DNA of 64,000 bases from Adineta vaga (taxonomy: Eukaryota; Rotifera), in contig CP075495.1 of the NCBI GenBank assembly GCA_021613535.1, positions 15,996,001 to 16,060,000 of the forward strand, given 5' to 3'. Shown in pieces: positions 49,301 to 61,822 of this stretch. A program made the translations under genes and the position numbers. Below the pieces are notes generated by a model, which worked only from the letters and a program-made list of their open reading frames with translations, did no database searches and had not been told where the DNA came from. Position 1 is the stretch's first letter; every line of letters begins with the position of its first letter.

Positions 49301-52300
49301 GTGGATAGAAACCAAGCAGCGCTCATGCTTTAAATTCTCTGACTCTTATGTGAAAGAATTATTCTCTGTATTGAAAGGAGAGTCATACGAACAAAAAAAG
49401 GTTGTAGATGTATGTCTTTGTGTCGAAGTGACAGGTTAGACTCACTCTAACGATGAAAACGCCTCTCTATGACTTATTGTATAAGGTCATAGGTCTAATC
49501 TTGAGTTTTTTTTTCCAAAGACGATCAATCAGAACTCAAGACCATGAAATCAACCGATCAATTTGTTTCATCCATTAGTACGACCTAGTTATCTATATTC
49601 ATCTTCGATCTTTCTATCAGTCATGTTTACCGTCTCATAGTAACAGAAGTATTCGAGTGGGATTGAATCTCGCTGTACACTAATATGGACTTGCTTACTC
49701 TCGATACGCAATGTCTGCATACGAAGAATTGCTTTTCACGCGTTACATATATTTGAAAGATCGATGCGCAAATGCAAATTGCGTGTACGACTATTCGTGA
49801 TCTTAGATGCGAGACGAATAATCTGATTTTTTATATTTCAACTTGGGAATACTTTGACAGATATGATAATTTTAATGAGATCTAAATCAGTCGATGGTTA
49901 AGCGAGTCTCCCTCGACGAACTCTTTTATTCATTCTTCTAAAAATCGTTCTAACCTTCCAGAGAACAGAACACTCGATATACTTCGTCTAACACTACTGA
50001 TTGGTTCTATATCTGACTATTTATTTCTATCATTTAACCGATATTTCTACTCTTAACCCTATTTCTAACCTAATTCTTAACTGTCTACTTCTTTTCTTAA
50101 TTTTACCCATAACTTCAACTAACTACCTAACGGGTGTTCCAGGAGACATGAGTGGTGCGTATTTTAATAATATTTTCCTTACTATTCATTTGTTGAGACT
50201 CAACTCTTTTTTAAAGGCTGGGCTTGGAGATCTAACAGAACAACACCTTCTACAATGGCTACCGCCAGAGATATTACATTTCATACGGAATCAACAGTAG
50301 TTTCGAAACTTGAATTCACGTATTGAATTATTATACATGAATAGTTGAACTTTCAACTACTTAGTTATTCTATTACTCCGCTAACATCCTCTTCCACATC
50401 CTCCATATGCTAATACCTCTCCACTACTTCCCCGACGCTCTCCCTTGCACCCCCAAGAGTGTAAGACAGAGCCATTTAAAAATTATTAGACATTTTTTAT
50501 TAGTCATGGTTTTTAGTAAAAAACATAGTGAAGATAGAAACGTTTGATGGTTCATTAGTAAATGAATAAAAATTGAAAAGGTTCTGCATGCTTGCTAAAA
50601 CCTTAAATAGTCTCCCATGGCACCATTTTTGACAGAGAACTCTAGGTATGATTCTTAAATTCATTACCTTCTTTATACTTTTGAGCGAATTCAATTCAAT
50701 CGAAATAGCAGTTACTTCAACTTTTAAAACAACAGATGTTAAAGATTTTTCTTTGAACACTTTAACTTATTTATTTGTAAATTATCTTTTTTTTGGCATA
50801 TACGTTGAACCTTAATATATCTTCGATAACACGCTTTTTTTCATGTAACCTATGTGAATCTGCAAGCTGTGGACTTTTGAAGGCATTACTAGTAGAAAAC
50901 TTCAGTTACTAATTCTAACTTTGTTTATGTAAATAAAAATCGTCCATATGTTTATGGTTAAGTTTTCTGTTGATATAAAGTCATTTGCTTTATACCAATG
51001 CTATACCAGCGTATTAGGACATTCTTTCTATAGTTTTATTCGCTAATTGCTACGTACATTACACAATTGACTATTCTATTATGAAACACGATCTAAACGA
51101 ACGTGTTGAAGCGTTTAAGGGTGACAGTTTGAACTCCCTTTTCCTCCACAGACCGTGATCGACAGACTGAAGGACCTCATAACAAACTGTGACGGATACT
51201 GGAGTGATTTTTACTGTTATTCTACAGACGTAGTATACAAAGGACTCAAAATCTTCATAGATTCATAATTCGACAAACTATATATATATATATATCTTGG
51301 GCAATATATGGACACTCTGAAAAATTGGTATTTTATGAAACTGCTCAAAAAAGATTTCGTAGATGCATAAAAAAAAAACTCTTAATGATAGAAATGTGCA
51401 CCCACTATCCGCCACACCACAAACTGTTACCAATTTCTTAATTAATTAACTAGTTAATTAGGTACTGTGAAATACAACGGATAGACTTCAACGAACCCGT
51501 CGGGGACCGTTATCGACACGAGTCACAGGTTATTAGATGCAAATCCTTACCATTCATCACAGACCATTAGTAATATCTGAATGAATTAATTAAATACTTA
51601 TTTAGTTATCAAAGACCATGACCCACATCAGAATAGCTCTTTCTATTCTATTACACACCATGATTCATAAAGCAACATAGGCCAGCACAGAAGCCACTAC
51701 ATAAGAGCCACGACCGAGCGTCATAACGACCTGCTCAATCAACTTTTCAGCTTCGTGTGGAGCATGTATCATCTTATAGAACACATTATTTTAGATAAAA
51801 AATCTATCTTGTAGCTTAATCAGATGTTTTCCGGTAAAGATGCGCAGCGTCTGAAAACAAAATTTTCACTCAAACACTGTTCAGAAGCCAAACAGTAAAT
51901 TTTTTTACTATTTGCTAATTCATCATTCCTTCATCGCCAATTATATAAGCCGAAAAGTCAAAGCATACGATCCGAACACAATTTCGGATATTTTTCTTAC
52001 TACTCGTCCGATTTCTCAGTAACACCTAAAACAGTTGAGACGAGTCGCTACACAAACTGATATCTGACACTCTCTTATTGAGGATCACAAACTTCTTCTC
52101 TCCCTTTTAGATAGCCGTCGATGAGAGGTGTTTGCAGAAAAAAATTTGGCAAATTTGCTCGAGCTGATCTGCGTAAAACCATTTTCAAAATGTATATGGC
52201 AAAATGATAGCAATCCATATTTAGATAAACTTTTCCAGATCAGCATGATAGAATTCGCTAAAACATTTTTTTCCAGAGACTATTCAATTAGGCCTACCAG

Positions 52301-55300
52301 AGGCGATAGCAAAAGTTTGGAATCTCTCATTGAGCAGGGTCGGTTGCCACTCTCGTGCAATGACTGATGGACGCCAAACTAGAGTAACTCTATATACGTT
52401 TCAGAAATGCGAAGCTTCATAGGATTTCATATTTCTAATCGCGCAAGGATTGTGGTAACATCTCTTTTAGACTGTGAGCCATGCTTATTTGTATATTTAA
52501 TTACCTTTTCTGTTCGAATTGACCACCATTAAATGAATGGACAGTTCGCAAGGAACTAAACACTTCTTGAACAATTTTTCCAGCTCTAGCATATGTTGTT
52601 AATTCATTGTCTGTTTCGTTAGCGATGACCTAAATACTCCAGCTAGCAAAACTAGCTAATTTGAAAAAGACATATTCCTACTCGAGAAAAGATCATTGAA
52701 GCACCAGCAACCATAGGTGAAAGACACGAGAGAATCAATGATAACTTCCAGTTGATAACGAACGAGACAACTATACTGACAATCACAGTCAATACAATAG
52801 CAGTACATATTAAGAAATCAATATTAATGCCCAACTCAATCTTTGATATATTACTATCAAGAAATTGAATGATGATTGACACTTATTTTCATATGAGTAA
52901 TCATTTTTACTTACTCTGATAATTTGGAAGTTAGTTCGCTGGTTGAATTCGTATCCAGATATGTCATGTTCTAAACAATAACATCAAACGATAGTAACAC
53001 TAGTTGAACATTTATACTCAATTCTTTTTCGAGAGATATCGAACAAGATTATCATTACAATTACGACACAACGTATTCGAATATTCAAGAATAAAACAGG
53101 TAAATCTATGGTTTATAAAATCAATAGAATTACATCCATATGCCTAGAATCACGTTAAAATTAGATATAATTAATTGGATCACATAGAATCTCTAAAATC
53201 TTTCTAAATCACTTGGAATTATCACAATCTGAGCGAGAAAATAGATGAATCTGGAAAGAAGTATCTTATAAAATCCTTTCGAATCTCTTCGGATCTCCGG
53301 AATTCTCTGAGATCTTTAGAACCATCGCAGTCAAAGCAGTACCACAGCTTATTCCAATAAATAAAAGTTTTCATGGAAAATACAGAAGACTCCTCGTGAA
53401 AATATCCTTTCAAATCACTTGAATCACTTAGAATCTCTCGAAAACTTATATGAAATTTAAAATCTTGTGGATGTGGGTGTGGTTGTCGCTGTTATATTCA
53501 GACTGACACCCACACTCAAAGCCAGATCCACTGTGTTGACTAGCCTTCAGAAGTTGTGTCTGCTTTACCGTGAAAAAGTCACAATTATGTTGTCTGTAAA
53601 CGAAAACTTTTCGACAATTATATAAAAAAGTACTATAGAAAACATGATATATCCAGATCTTTCAAAGTAAGTTTGGGTACTTTGTGCCTTTTTTGGCAAA
53701 TTTTTTTTATGGCATCTTGTGCAGTTTCTTCCGCTCTATCGAATCCGCGTGGAACATTGCCGGCCTGACTTTTCTTTTGTCCCGTTTTTCATGAAAATAC
53801 TAAACCCCCTCCTTAAATTTCAAGCTTTTCTAAATCATTTTTTCGCAGTTTAGGGCTTCTAGGTTTGTGAAAAACTTTATTCGAAAAATTCTAAATATGT
53901 AGTTTTGTAGAGGTTAATCTGCTTTACCTTTCGACATATTTTTTAATTTAATTTGAATGTTTTTTAGGAGAGAAAATAATCAAATATTGAGTACACAATA
54001 AACCCAAAATATGCAAAACTATAATTTGGACCTGTTGAAGAAGGTAATTGCGAAATTTGCCATAAGTCACTTCAAAAATGCTAAAACTTTGGATTTAGAG
54101 GTTTTTTATATGTTCCTTTGTTTGGAACGTAAATGCTCGATTGAACCATGGAACGTCTCGTAATGCTGTATCAAATCATCATTATTGCGTTCCTCTTTCT
54201 ATTTCTAATTGTAACTCATGAGCATCGTATAATTCATTAAGTTGATATTTCGAGAGGATGTAGCGTTATTGACAAATTTTCGCATAAAATCATCAGAAAC
54301 AAAACGAGACTGAATCGTACAAGTAATGTGTACAATCACGGATTTTGAAGTATATGAAGACTTTGAAAACTATCACTTTTTAGACAGGCGTCAGCGAACT
54401 CAAGACATGGACGTTGCTTGTTTATAACAATATCGCATGAAAGAATAAAAAATTGAAAAGTCGCCAGAACGTTTTAAGGAAAATAGTGCATTATTGAAAA
54501 TGTTCGTAAAAAAGGACATCAAAATGTCTAAAAACAGTTTTCATACCTTTTTGCTATGCATTAAGCACCTAGATCTAGCACGAGAAAGAAAATCGATGTT
54601 CACTAATACCAATATAGAGAAAACCATTGGATTTCTTTAAAGAATTCAACATACACAACCCAGACTATTAGTTTTGTTGTAAAAGTATACTGACTATCCA
54701 TTGGGTTTGAATAGATAACTTTGAGCAGACGGTCAGCAACGTTTGTGTGGCGTTATTAATTCACTCGAGAGTAATACCTGCTTATTTAGACACTAACAAC
54801 GATGAACTATCATCAAACCGCACGATTAAAGGAGGAAGCTATAAGCAGTCCAAAGATTTTTTTTTACAGAAGACAAAAAAAGGTTATTCAACCACGAGAG
54901 ATAATCTATTCTTCTCTTTATTAGACAAAAAGATCTGTCAACAAAGAGAAAAAGAAAAACGAAAAGAGACGATTCATCTCTCGCATCTCTAAAGGCATAT
55001 TCCGCATCTCCGATCTGCTGGATTAATTACATTTTGTTCAACATTCAAGAAACATATATCTCCGGAGACGTAAACGAGTTTAGAAAACTTTTTATCGAAA
55101 GAAAACAATTCGAACGTCGAAAAACTTAAAAAACTATTTTTCGAATTTTTTCCGAATTCGTCAAATATGTTTTCTAAATTCGAGCAAAAGAATTTCGATC
55201 TCCAAGATTTTGATCAGGCAACCCTGTCTCTACCCATCCTTACAGGATTGAGAACAATTACGAAACATTGAAGTCGGTGAGTACAACAGATTCTTCTTTA

Positions 55301-58300
55301 TCTCACGTTGGAACTGGTCTGTGGGGATTTTATTTTAGTCGAAAACGGAGGAGTATTTGATTAGCTTCTACTCAGCATACGTTTAGGATATGCATAATGA
55401 GTTTGATATTTCAACGGATATGTGAATATTCAAATGTGCATGAACTGTTATTCCTCCGCATCTCATGAAATTCTTAATGAGAGAAAGATCTTGAGAAGAA
55501 AATGCTTAGTTTCTTGACACATTCCGACAACAAAATAATTTATGAATCAGAAAAAAGCATAATTGACTTACACGTTGTATTAGTGATCGGAACAGTGAGA
55601 TATTCATACGTGATGTCTGTCGTTTAATTGCTGTTGTCCACGCTATTATCTCCAGCGAGCAACATACCCACGAGATAAAACCGACAACTATATGATCACA
55701 TAAAGAGAATGAAGTTACATTTTCAACTATGTCTTAACTGATTGATTTTCGTTCATTAGCTTACTTAATAGCAAATATATTTTGTGCATAACTGTTTCTC
55801 GAATTGAGGGTAATATTGAGACTACTGTTTTTGTCGTTGTAAACATCGTATCATTTTGATGACAAAATCTAGAATGTACAAATCAAGAGACAAAGAGGAA
55901 AATATCTGCTTCGACAATGACCTACTTATGAAATTGTTCGTAATTTGATTGAATCATATCAATACCGTGTGGACATGTACTATGATTGCTGAAACTATTG
56001 ATTAATTTGTCTTGTCGAGATTGGCAATTAACAATAAATGATTGTGTAGCAAACGTTCCAGTGAGCTCACCAAAGAGAACGAAACTGGCAATAATGCAAA
56101 ACACATGTCCTATGACGAAACATCCACCAAAAAACATCAGAAGATAATCAAAACCATTACCAAAACCAAACTAAAATCAAAGTGACTGATTTATATCAAA
56201 CAATCAGGAAAAAAGCCTTTAGCACAATTTATGCGGGATTAAAAATGTGAAACAAGATGTAGTTCTTGACACAGTAAATTAGATATATCTAGTTTTCGAA
56301 TTTAAAATAGCTTTGATGTCTTTAATTTCATTCCTGCTAATTTGTATGATAGCCTTGTCTTTTACTGTAGAGGACAACAACGGAATTCGCACAACCTAGA
56401 GTGCGATGGTATTCTATAATGTAACGAAAGTCAACCGAAGTGAAAGAAATCATGTAATATTCAGTACACTTTCACAATCTATCATGCTTTTTACAGATGA
56501 CAATGATTTTTCTCAAGCAATATTTTGTTTGTTTAAATACCAATCGACAACCTCAAGCTCATGGAATTAGTTCCATCGAACTGAATAATTGACCGAATAA
56601 ACCTTATGGCAGGAGCTGAACTTTCTCCCTATGACCATGACGATCCTAAGGAACTACGATAAAATGTAAACTTCACATGAAATATCTGATAACAAAATAT
56701 TTTATCTATGCAATTTACTGGTCTGAAAAATGAGTGGAGAAATCAGGGTCGCAAGTTTGGCATCAAAAAGTGGCCTATCAAAATATGCCTACTTTTTAAC
56801 ACTTTGTTCCATCAATAACTTTGTACGAGATTAACCAAACCTTCAACTTTTATATACTATTCAATAGTCCGGAATCTGTTCTAATAAACTCTCTAAAGGA
56901 CCATAGATCAATGAGTCTATCCATAACAGAGAAAAACTAGAAATACGACAATTCATGGTCAATTTCTACAGATCATATTTTAGGTACTTTGGTTAATAGT
57001 TGATTATGTTTCATGTGTCTCAAAAAAAACAAGAATAGATTCTGAAAGCCTGTGAAAAACTGCGTCTTCTGATATACAAGCCCCTCCAAATAATTTTCAG
57101 TGTGACAAGTGCATTTTTTACACTCTTTGAGGAACCATTTGCAATCTTTAACATAGAACATACTGTTGTCTGGGCAGGTAAATATCATACTTGAGATACT
57201 GAATAAACAAATTCTATTTCATTTAATAGTTCCCAAACAAAATTAAATAAATAGGTTTAGAGTATACGAAACATAATCTTATGCCTAACGTATGTATTTA
57301 CAGCTAGTTTTTATAATGTATCAAGTGTTTTATAAACTGTCCCAACACCAAATAAATCACTTCTACAGAATCTTCAGATCAAGTACTTAAAAAATATGCA
57401 GCCGTAACCTTTTCATAGCCTTATTAGTGAACTTTCCTTTTTTGAGGCATTGTACGTTAGTCGCATACAATTTAGTATAATTTTGCTCAATGAGCATCTT
57501 CGGCTTGGCTAATATTTTTACAGTAAGTAGACTACGCTACGTTAGGGAAAAACTCAAATTTTCAGCTCAGACGAATAAACTCTTCCGGAGATATAAGCCC
57601 TATAAGTGTTATGTGTAAGGCAGTTTTTCAATATTTTTTTATGCAATTGTACTCAGTAAATTTTCAATCTGCTTTTGATTTTTTTTTGTTGTTTTTTCTT
57701 ATTATATCGTATGATGATTTTCAAGATGGATTCTTCCTTCTTAGGTATTTACGAGTACCCTTAAATAAATATGCAACAGACGATAAACAGATTATTCACT
57801 TGAACATTTTAATAATTAGAAACTCAACTGAATTTCTTCCATCTTCGAGAACATTACTGAGAAAGGTCATCGGAAAACTTAGTTCTACGAACTTCTTAAG
57901 AATGATTTTTTTTATTGAATACAACACTTGTGATTCCTGTAATAATTGATTTTTATAATAAATCAGACGCATTTGTCATTTTCGGTTTTTAAAAAATTCA
58001 TGTAATATATAAAAAGCAGAAAATACACTGAGGAAATTTTTCACAATTTTGATTGATGTGGTTTTCTCGTAAAACTAATGTTGATATAATCAATTTTTCC
58101 ATTCGAAAGCTTGAGTGTGGTCATCTCATAATTCCTCTTGGAAATCATCCTACGATGGAATATGAGAAAACAACAAAAAAAATAAAAAGGAGATCGAAAC
58201 TTATGAAACACCCTTTATTTATTATAAGCGTATTTTTATATGACAATACCGTGATTTCGCGCAGTGATTTAATAAAAAATCGAAGTTTGAATTTTGGGCT

Positions 58301-58745
58301 GACTTTGTATGCATTAAGGTCTTATCGTCGATCGTTTAGTCGCATTAAAGTCAAAATTGAGAAGACTAAGTATTTGCTATACTTAACATAACTGAATATT
58401 TCCTAAAGTTATGCATAGAGTCTAAGTGTCTCAGGTGGGTCCTTGGTATTTTTGGAAAACTTTTATGCAGCAAAATTCATTTCCGCAAATGTTTGGAGAC
58501 ATCAGTCGGTACATCGTGATTCGCTCGTTTAGATGAGGCTAAGTTAGGTGCGGATGAGTTTCCTATATTTTAAAGAAACTTACTAGTTTAATAAGCCGCA
58601 TTAAAAAGTTAGTGTCGTCATCATCTGCCTCAGTATTATTGTCTAGTTGATCATATTTTGGTGAATCCTGTCGACTATTAAAGCAATGGCGCCAATCGAA
58701 CAGACTAGAAAAATCAGAATAACAATGATGATGAATATCACACAT
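43318..58745 (-). CDS. ABCB-type full transporter (P-glycoprotein/MDR-like), 28 exons
   Basis: Exons: 58745-58584, 56170-55926, 55868-55765, 55687-55572, 52970-52915, 52853-52682, 52629-52505, 48783-48603, 48534-48421, 48357-48153, 48091-47955, 47899-47777, 47726-47546, 46260-46024, 45962-45913, 45853-45698, 45633-45529, 45451-45086, 45017-44917, 44838-44698, 44634-44581, 44525-44423, 44376-44274, 44208-44188, 44135-44062, 44006-43806, 43742-43596, 43533-43318. All have GT-AG junctions and join in phase to 1331 residues (human MDR1 has 1280). Order is TMD-NBD-TMD-NBD. NBD1 has Walker [13 protein letters not shown]-loop VVSQEP, signature LSGGEKQR and Walker [16 protein letters not shown]2 has [25 protein letters not shown] and [13 protein letters not shown]-loops read IVIAHRL and IIIAHRL. 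The expected role is ATP-driven efflux of hydrophobic compounds. Exon 24 has only 21 nt. Introns 1, 4, 7 and 13 are 1.3-3.7 kb, the rest mostly 45-80 nt. The start Met ([10 protein letters not shown]) is the least certain point. Confidence 0.9.
46408..47490. mobile_element. 1083-bp TIR element in intron 13 of the ABC gene
   Basis: GGCCAGAAGTTCTGATTCGA at 46408 pairs with the inverted GGCCAGAAGACCCGATTCGA ending at 47490. Similarity continues inward (TTTGCGTAACGAGTTTTC against TTTGTATAACGAATTTTC). No target duplication was found beside these ends, so the true borders may lie a little further out. Its interior frames are not recognisable. It accounts for nearly all the excess length of this intron, which sits between the Walker B and H-loop exons of NBD1. 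Confidence 0.65.
48784..52504. repeat. Repeat-filled intron 7 of the ABC gene (3.7 kb)
   Basis: Contents recognised are: a segment at 48930-49030 related to 1395-1450 of the hAT-like element (GGAGG-TC-TATGAAAAAA...TTTGTGTCAG); a (TA)n run at 51280-51296; and the decayed ORF copy at 51715-52385. The rest (49440-51280) shows only short frames. No single insertion could be delimited. Confidence 0.5.
51715..52385 (+). pseudogene. Decayed repeat-borne ORF of unknown family (copy 2)
   Basis: This is a diverged copy of 19020-19620. It reads, with stops, VKAYDP near 51960, [12 protein letters not shown] near 52090, then an open stretch from 52128 ([42 protein letters not shown]) to the stop at 52367. 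Antisense to the host ABC gene and inside its intron. Family unknown. Confidence 0.5.
52971..55571. repeat. Repeat-filled intron 4 of the ABC gene (2.6 kb)
   Basis: It contains a telomere-like hairpin at 53467-53518 and, at 53660-54120, a diverged copy of the segments at 1275-1445 and 1855-1990. These share AACTATAATTTGGACCTGTT (here) with AACTATATTTTGGACCTGTT near 1923, and CACTTCAAAAATGCT in both. An open frame at 54747-54992 has no recognised domain. Confidence 0.55.
53467..53518. repeat. Telomere-like G/C hairpin
   Basis: GTGGATGTGGGTGTGGTTGT pairs with GACTGACACCCACACTC across a loop of about 17 nt (CGCTGTTATATTCA). Located inside intron 4 of the ABC gene. Confidence 0.65.
56171..58583. 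repeat. Repeat-filled intron 1 of the ABC gene (2.4 kb)
   Basis: It includes the second copy of the foldback-borne short frame (57435-57618) and, at 58435-58500, a segment related to 33235-33300. Other open frames (57611-57949, 58053-58391) are not recognised. No insertion borders were found. Confidence 0.5.
57435..57618 (+). repeat. Second copy of the 129-413 repeat with its short open frame
   Basis: GAGGCATTG.ACGTTAG at 57445 corresponds to the left arm of copy 1. From the ATG at 57490 a frame of 42 codons ([27 protein letters not shown]) aligns without gaps to that of copy 1. The right arm is not found. Whether the peptide is ever made is unknown. Confidence 0.5.
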
Positions 58746-58749
58746 GCTT

Positions 58750-59880
58750 CATTCAATCATACCTGCTCGATAAGACTTGTTTACCGTTTTCATTACTATG
58801 ATTTCCAACATCACTGCCGGTGGCTAATTCCAACGATGTCTTTAACAGAGGTTCTTTGTCAGTCATTGTATATTATTTGTCTAAATAGATTGTTTCATAT
58901 ATAAAATATTTGCAAGTGTAGCCGTATTCCTATGACCAGTGATTTGATTACAATCGTTAGTTGGATGTGCGTTCTTCCGTTACAAAAAGGCACTCAAAAC
59001 GTTTTCGCACAAAAAGTTTGTTTAGTTTTTGGGCTAGTAGCAAACTACCTGCGACAAACTGACATATACAACTTATCTCTGGAATTTTTCGCTCCTTCAG
59101 AACATGATTTTGCAATAGTTATCTCAGCTTTTATTTTATACTAGTACAGTGAGCTATGAAAAGCTGAAAAAGTAGGTTTGACAGACTTTTGTATTTTTAT
59201 TAACCATATATAGTAAAAAATAAAAGTTGCGACCCTAGTTTAAAGATAAATTTGTAGAGGGGAAAATGCCCCTACAAAATACCATATTTCAATATAAATT
59301 TCCCCAAACAGTCGTTTGAATTGTACGGCGAAAAATCTCGTCGTAGAAAGGCTATAGATTCACCTAGGTATAAGCTAGGGATGTCACTTTCGCGTTCCAT
59401 TCTGAGAAACGCAGATATCGATTCGAAATATAAGAACTTAAAAATACATACTTAGTATGTCCATTAATTAAATTCAGTGTTCATAATCATTCTCCCTCAT
59501 TCGAATAACGTAGGTATTCCGAATTGCGCTTTGGTGCCCTTTTTCGTACGGAATTGATCTGGTGACATAAATCTCTTTATGTTGTGAACTCACTGTGTTA
59601 TGTGTTCCCCATTGACAAAATGTTGACTAGCAAGATTTCAAAAAAACTAGCAACTCACTACCAAAAACAATTTTTCAAGTTTCTCAAAATCTTTTTCAGT
59701 ATTCTTGAACAAATATAAATATACCATATCGAAGTCTATTTTCAGAATGACTGTAAAATTACGAATAGGACCCATAATTTCGGACCCATCCGAAAATCGT
59801 TCGAGCAGGTCACCATATACAAATATGTTCCCCCTAAACGGCAAGAACGCATACGAACTAAAATTGGCCCATCTATAAAT
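58750..59880. other. Region upstream of the ABC gene
   Basis: Expected to hold the promoter and 5' UTR of the ABC transporter gene, but I see no diagnostic motif. Short open frames only. Confidence 0.4.
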
Positions 59881-61822
59881 CAATTTAAAAACGCATGAAT
59901 CGATACAAAATGAGAGGACGGATCTTCTCATGGTCAATCCAAGTCATTTTAGAGACTATTGAATGAATTCTGATAGATATTATTACCCTCAAGATTTTCA
60001 CTCATTTTTCTGACATACACTAGGGGCCTATTGAAAAGAAATACCAGTGTAAATATTCGTGTATATAACGCTAGCAAATTAAATAGTCTCATTAGGAAGA
60101 GCGTGTAACTCTGCAAAAAGTCATATCTTAGTCGATCGAAAAATGTGCTTATATTGTGGTCTAATGGCGAATGGCCAATGTTTGTATGAATATTATGATG
60201 TGTAACATATTAGTTTTTCTCCTCAAGTTCCATGAAAACAGTTTGAGGATAAGGTTTCTTATATGTAAATCGATAGAAGTTTTGATGACCTTCAATATGG
60301 TATGGTTTTTATGTCTTTAAAAGCGTGAGTGTGTGAGTAAAGAATATTCATTAGTTTTTCGAGTCATTTTTAGTACCAATGGGCGGTTTGTGCGGTGGTT
60401 TAGACAGTATAAGGGTGGTAAAAAATTTCAGAAACATTCTGAAAAGATGAAAACCATATTATCTTATGACTGTGACAATTTTTACCAATTTATATACAGG
60501 AAACTCTATCCTCAAACTGTTTTCATGGAACTTGAGGAGAAAAACTAATATGTTACACATCATAATATTCATACAAACATTGGCCACTCGCCATTAGACC
60601 ACAATATAAGCACATTTTTCGATCGACTAAGATATGACTTTTTGCAGAGTTACACGCTCTTCCTAATGAGACTATTTAATTTGCTAGCGTTATGTACACG
60701 AATATTTACACAGGTATTTCTTTGCAATTGGCCCCTAATGTATGTCAGAAAAATGAGTGAAAATCTTGAGGGTAATAATATTTATCAGAATTCATTCAAT
60801 AGTCTCTAAAATGACTAACAGGTGGACTGTAAAAAACGGTACAAGAAAGTTTCTCCTTTTTATAGTGCTTTCTAGCGCACTCGAAACTTCGTTTAAGGCT
60901 CGTTCGATAGAAAATTCATCGCTCTATAAAGCTGTCCATTTGCCTTTCCAAATGTGTTTATTCTACCGATAAAAAATTTAAAAGACTGAAAAACACTAAA
61001 ACGTGCAACTGCGATTTTATGTTATTTTTCTCAGCGTATACAAGCCGCTCTCCACAAAATCTAGTACTGAATACAACGTATTCAATACTATTAAAAAGAG
61101 AACTTTCCAATCTACATTTTGAAGATTTTTTCAAAGCTTCTCACGTTGTTGTTTAGGTATAATCGGCTTCAAAATGATAACAGGTGGTAGTTTTGTTCGA
61201 ATGCGCTGTTGGAACTGATGTTTTCAAAAGTCAGATGTGTTTTAAGAATAATTTATGTTTATATCACAAAATGCCAAATTTAATCGTAAATAAAATCACA
61301 TAAAATTCAAATCGAACAAGAGCAATGAACAACCAGGCATAGATGGGCAAATTCAACTCTAAATTGCAGTTGTCCATCTCTCCAATCAAGAAAGGTTCTT
61401 AGCTTTCTTTTCTAGTTTCGCTGAAGAAAGTCTTTTTGTCAAATTTTTTTAAACTTATGAAGCCTCACAAGATGCAAAATTTCATGGCCTATCTTGTGTC
61501 CTATTTCCTACTCTCCGGAATTCTTATTTAGCAATTTTTTAAAAATGTATTTTATGTTCTAAAGATCGCAGTTGCACGTTTTAGTGTTTTTCAGTCTTTT
61601 AAATTTTTTATCGGTAGAATAAACACATTTGGAAAGGCAAATGGACAGCTTTATAGAGCGATGAATTTTCTATCGAACGAGCCTTAAGCGAAGTTTCGAG
61701 TGCGCTAGAAAACACTATAACAAGGAGAATTTTTTTGTCCCGTTTTTTACGGTCCACCGGTTAGAATTGACCATGAAAAGATTCGCTCTCTCATTTGGTA
61801 TTGTTTTATGCGTTTTTTAATG
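59881..61822. mobile_element. Long foldback element split by a second foldback
   Basis: The outer arm consists of 59881-59940 plus 60817-61012. Its complement is the continuous stretch 61567-61822. The junction is intact: the left arm reads CATGGTCAATCC then AACAGGTGG, the right arm CCACCGGTT then AGAATTGACCATG. The loop is 61013-61566. Arms are about 255 bp and highly similar (for example GCACTCGAAACTTCG against CGAAGTTTCGAGTGC). No transposase is seen. Confidence 0.75.
59941..60816. mobile_element. 876-bp foldback nested in the arm of the element above
   Basis: The arms 59941-60275 and 60485-60816 pair over about 335 bp, from AAGTCATTTTAGAGACTATT to its complement ending TAAAATGACT. The loop is about 210 nt. 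Together with the surrounding element it can fold as a three-way junction. The open frame at 60333-60548 spans loop and arm and is not convincing. Confidence 0.75.

Noticed and set aside
54747-54992. 81-aa frame in intron 4 of the ABC gene
   Set aside because: Low complexity and Lys-rich, no recognised domain, and located among repeats.
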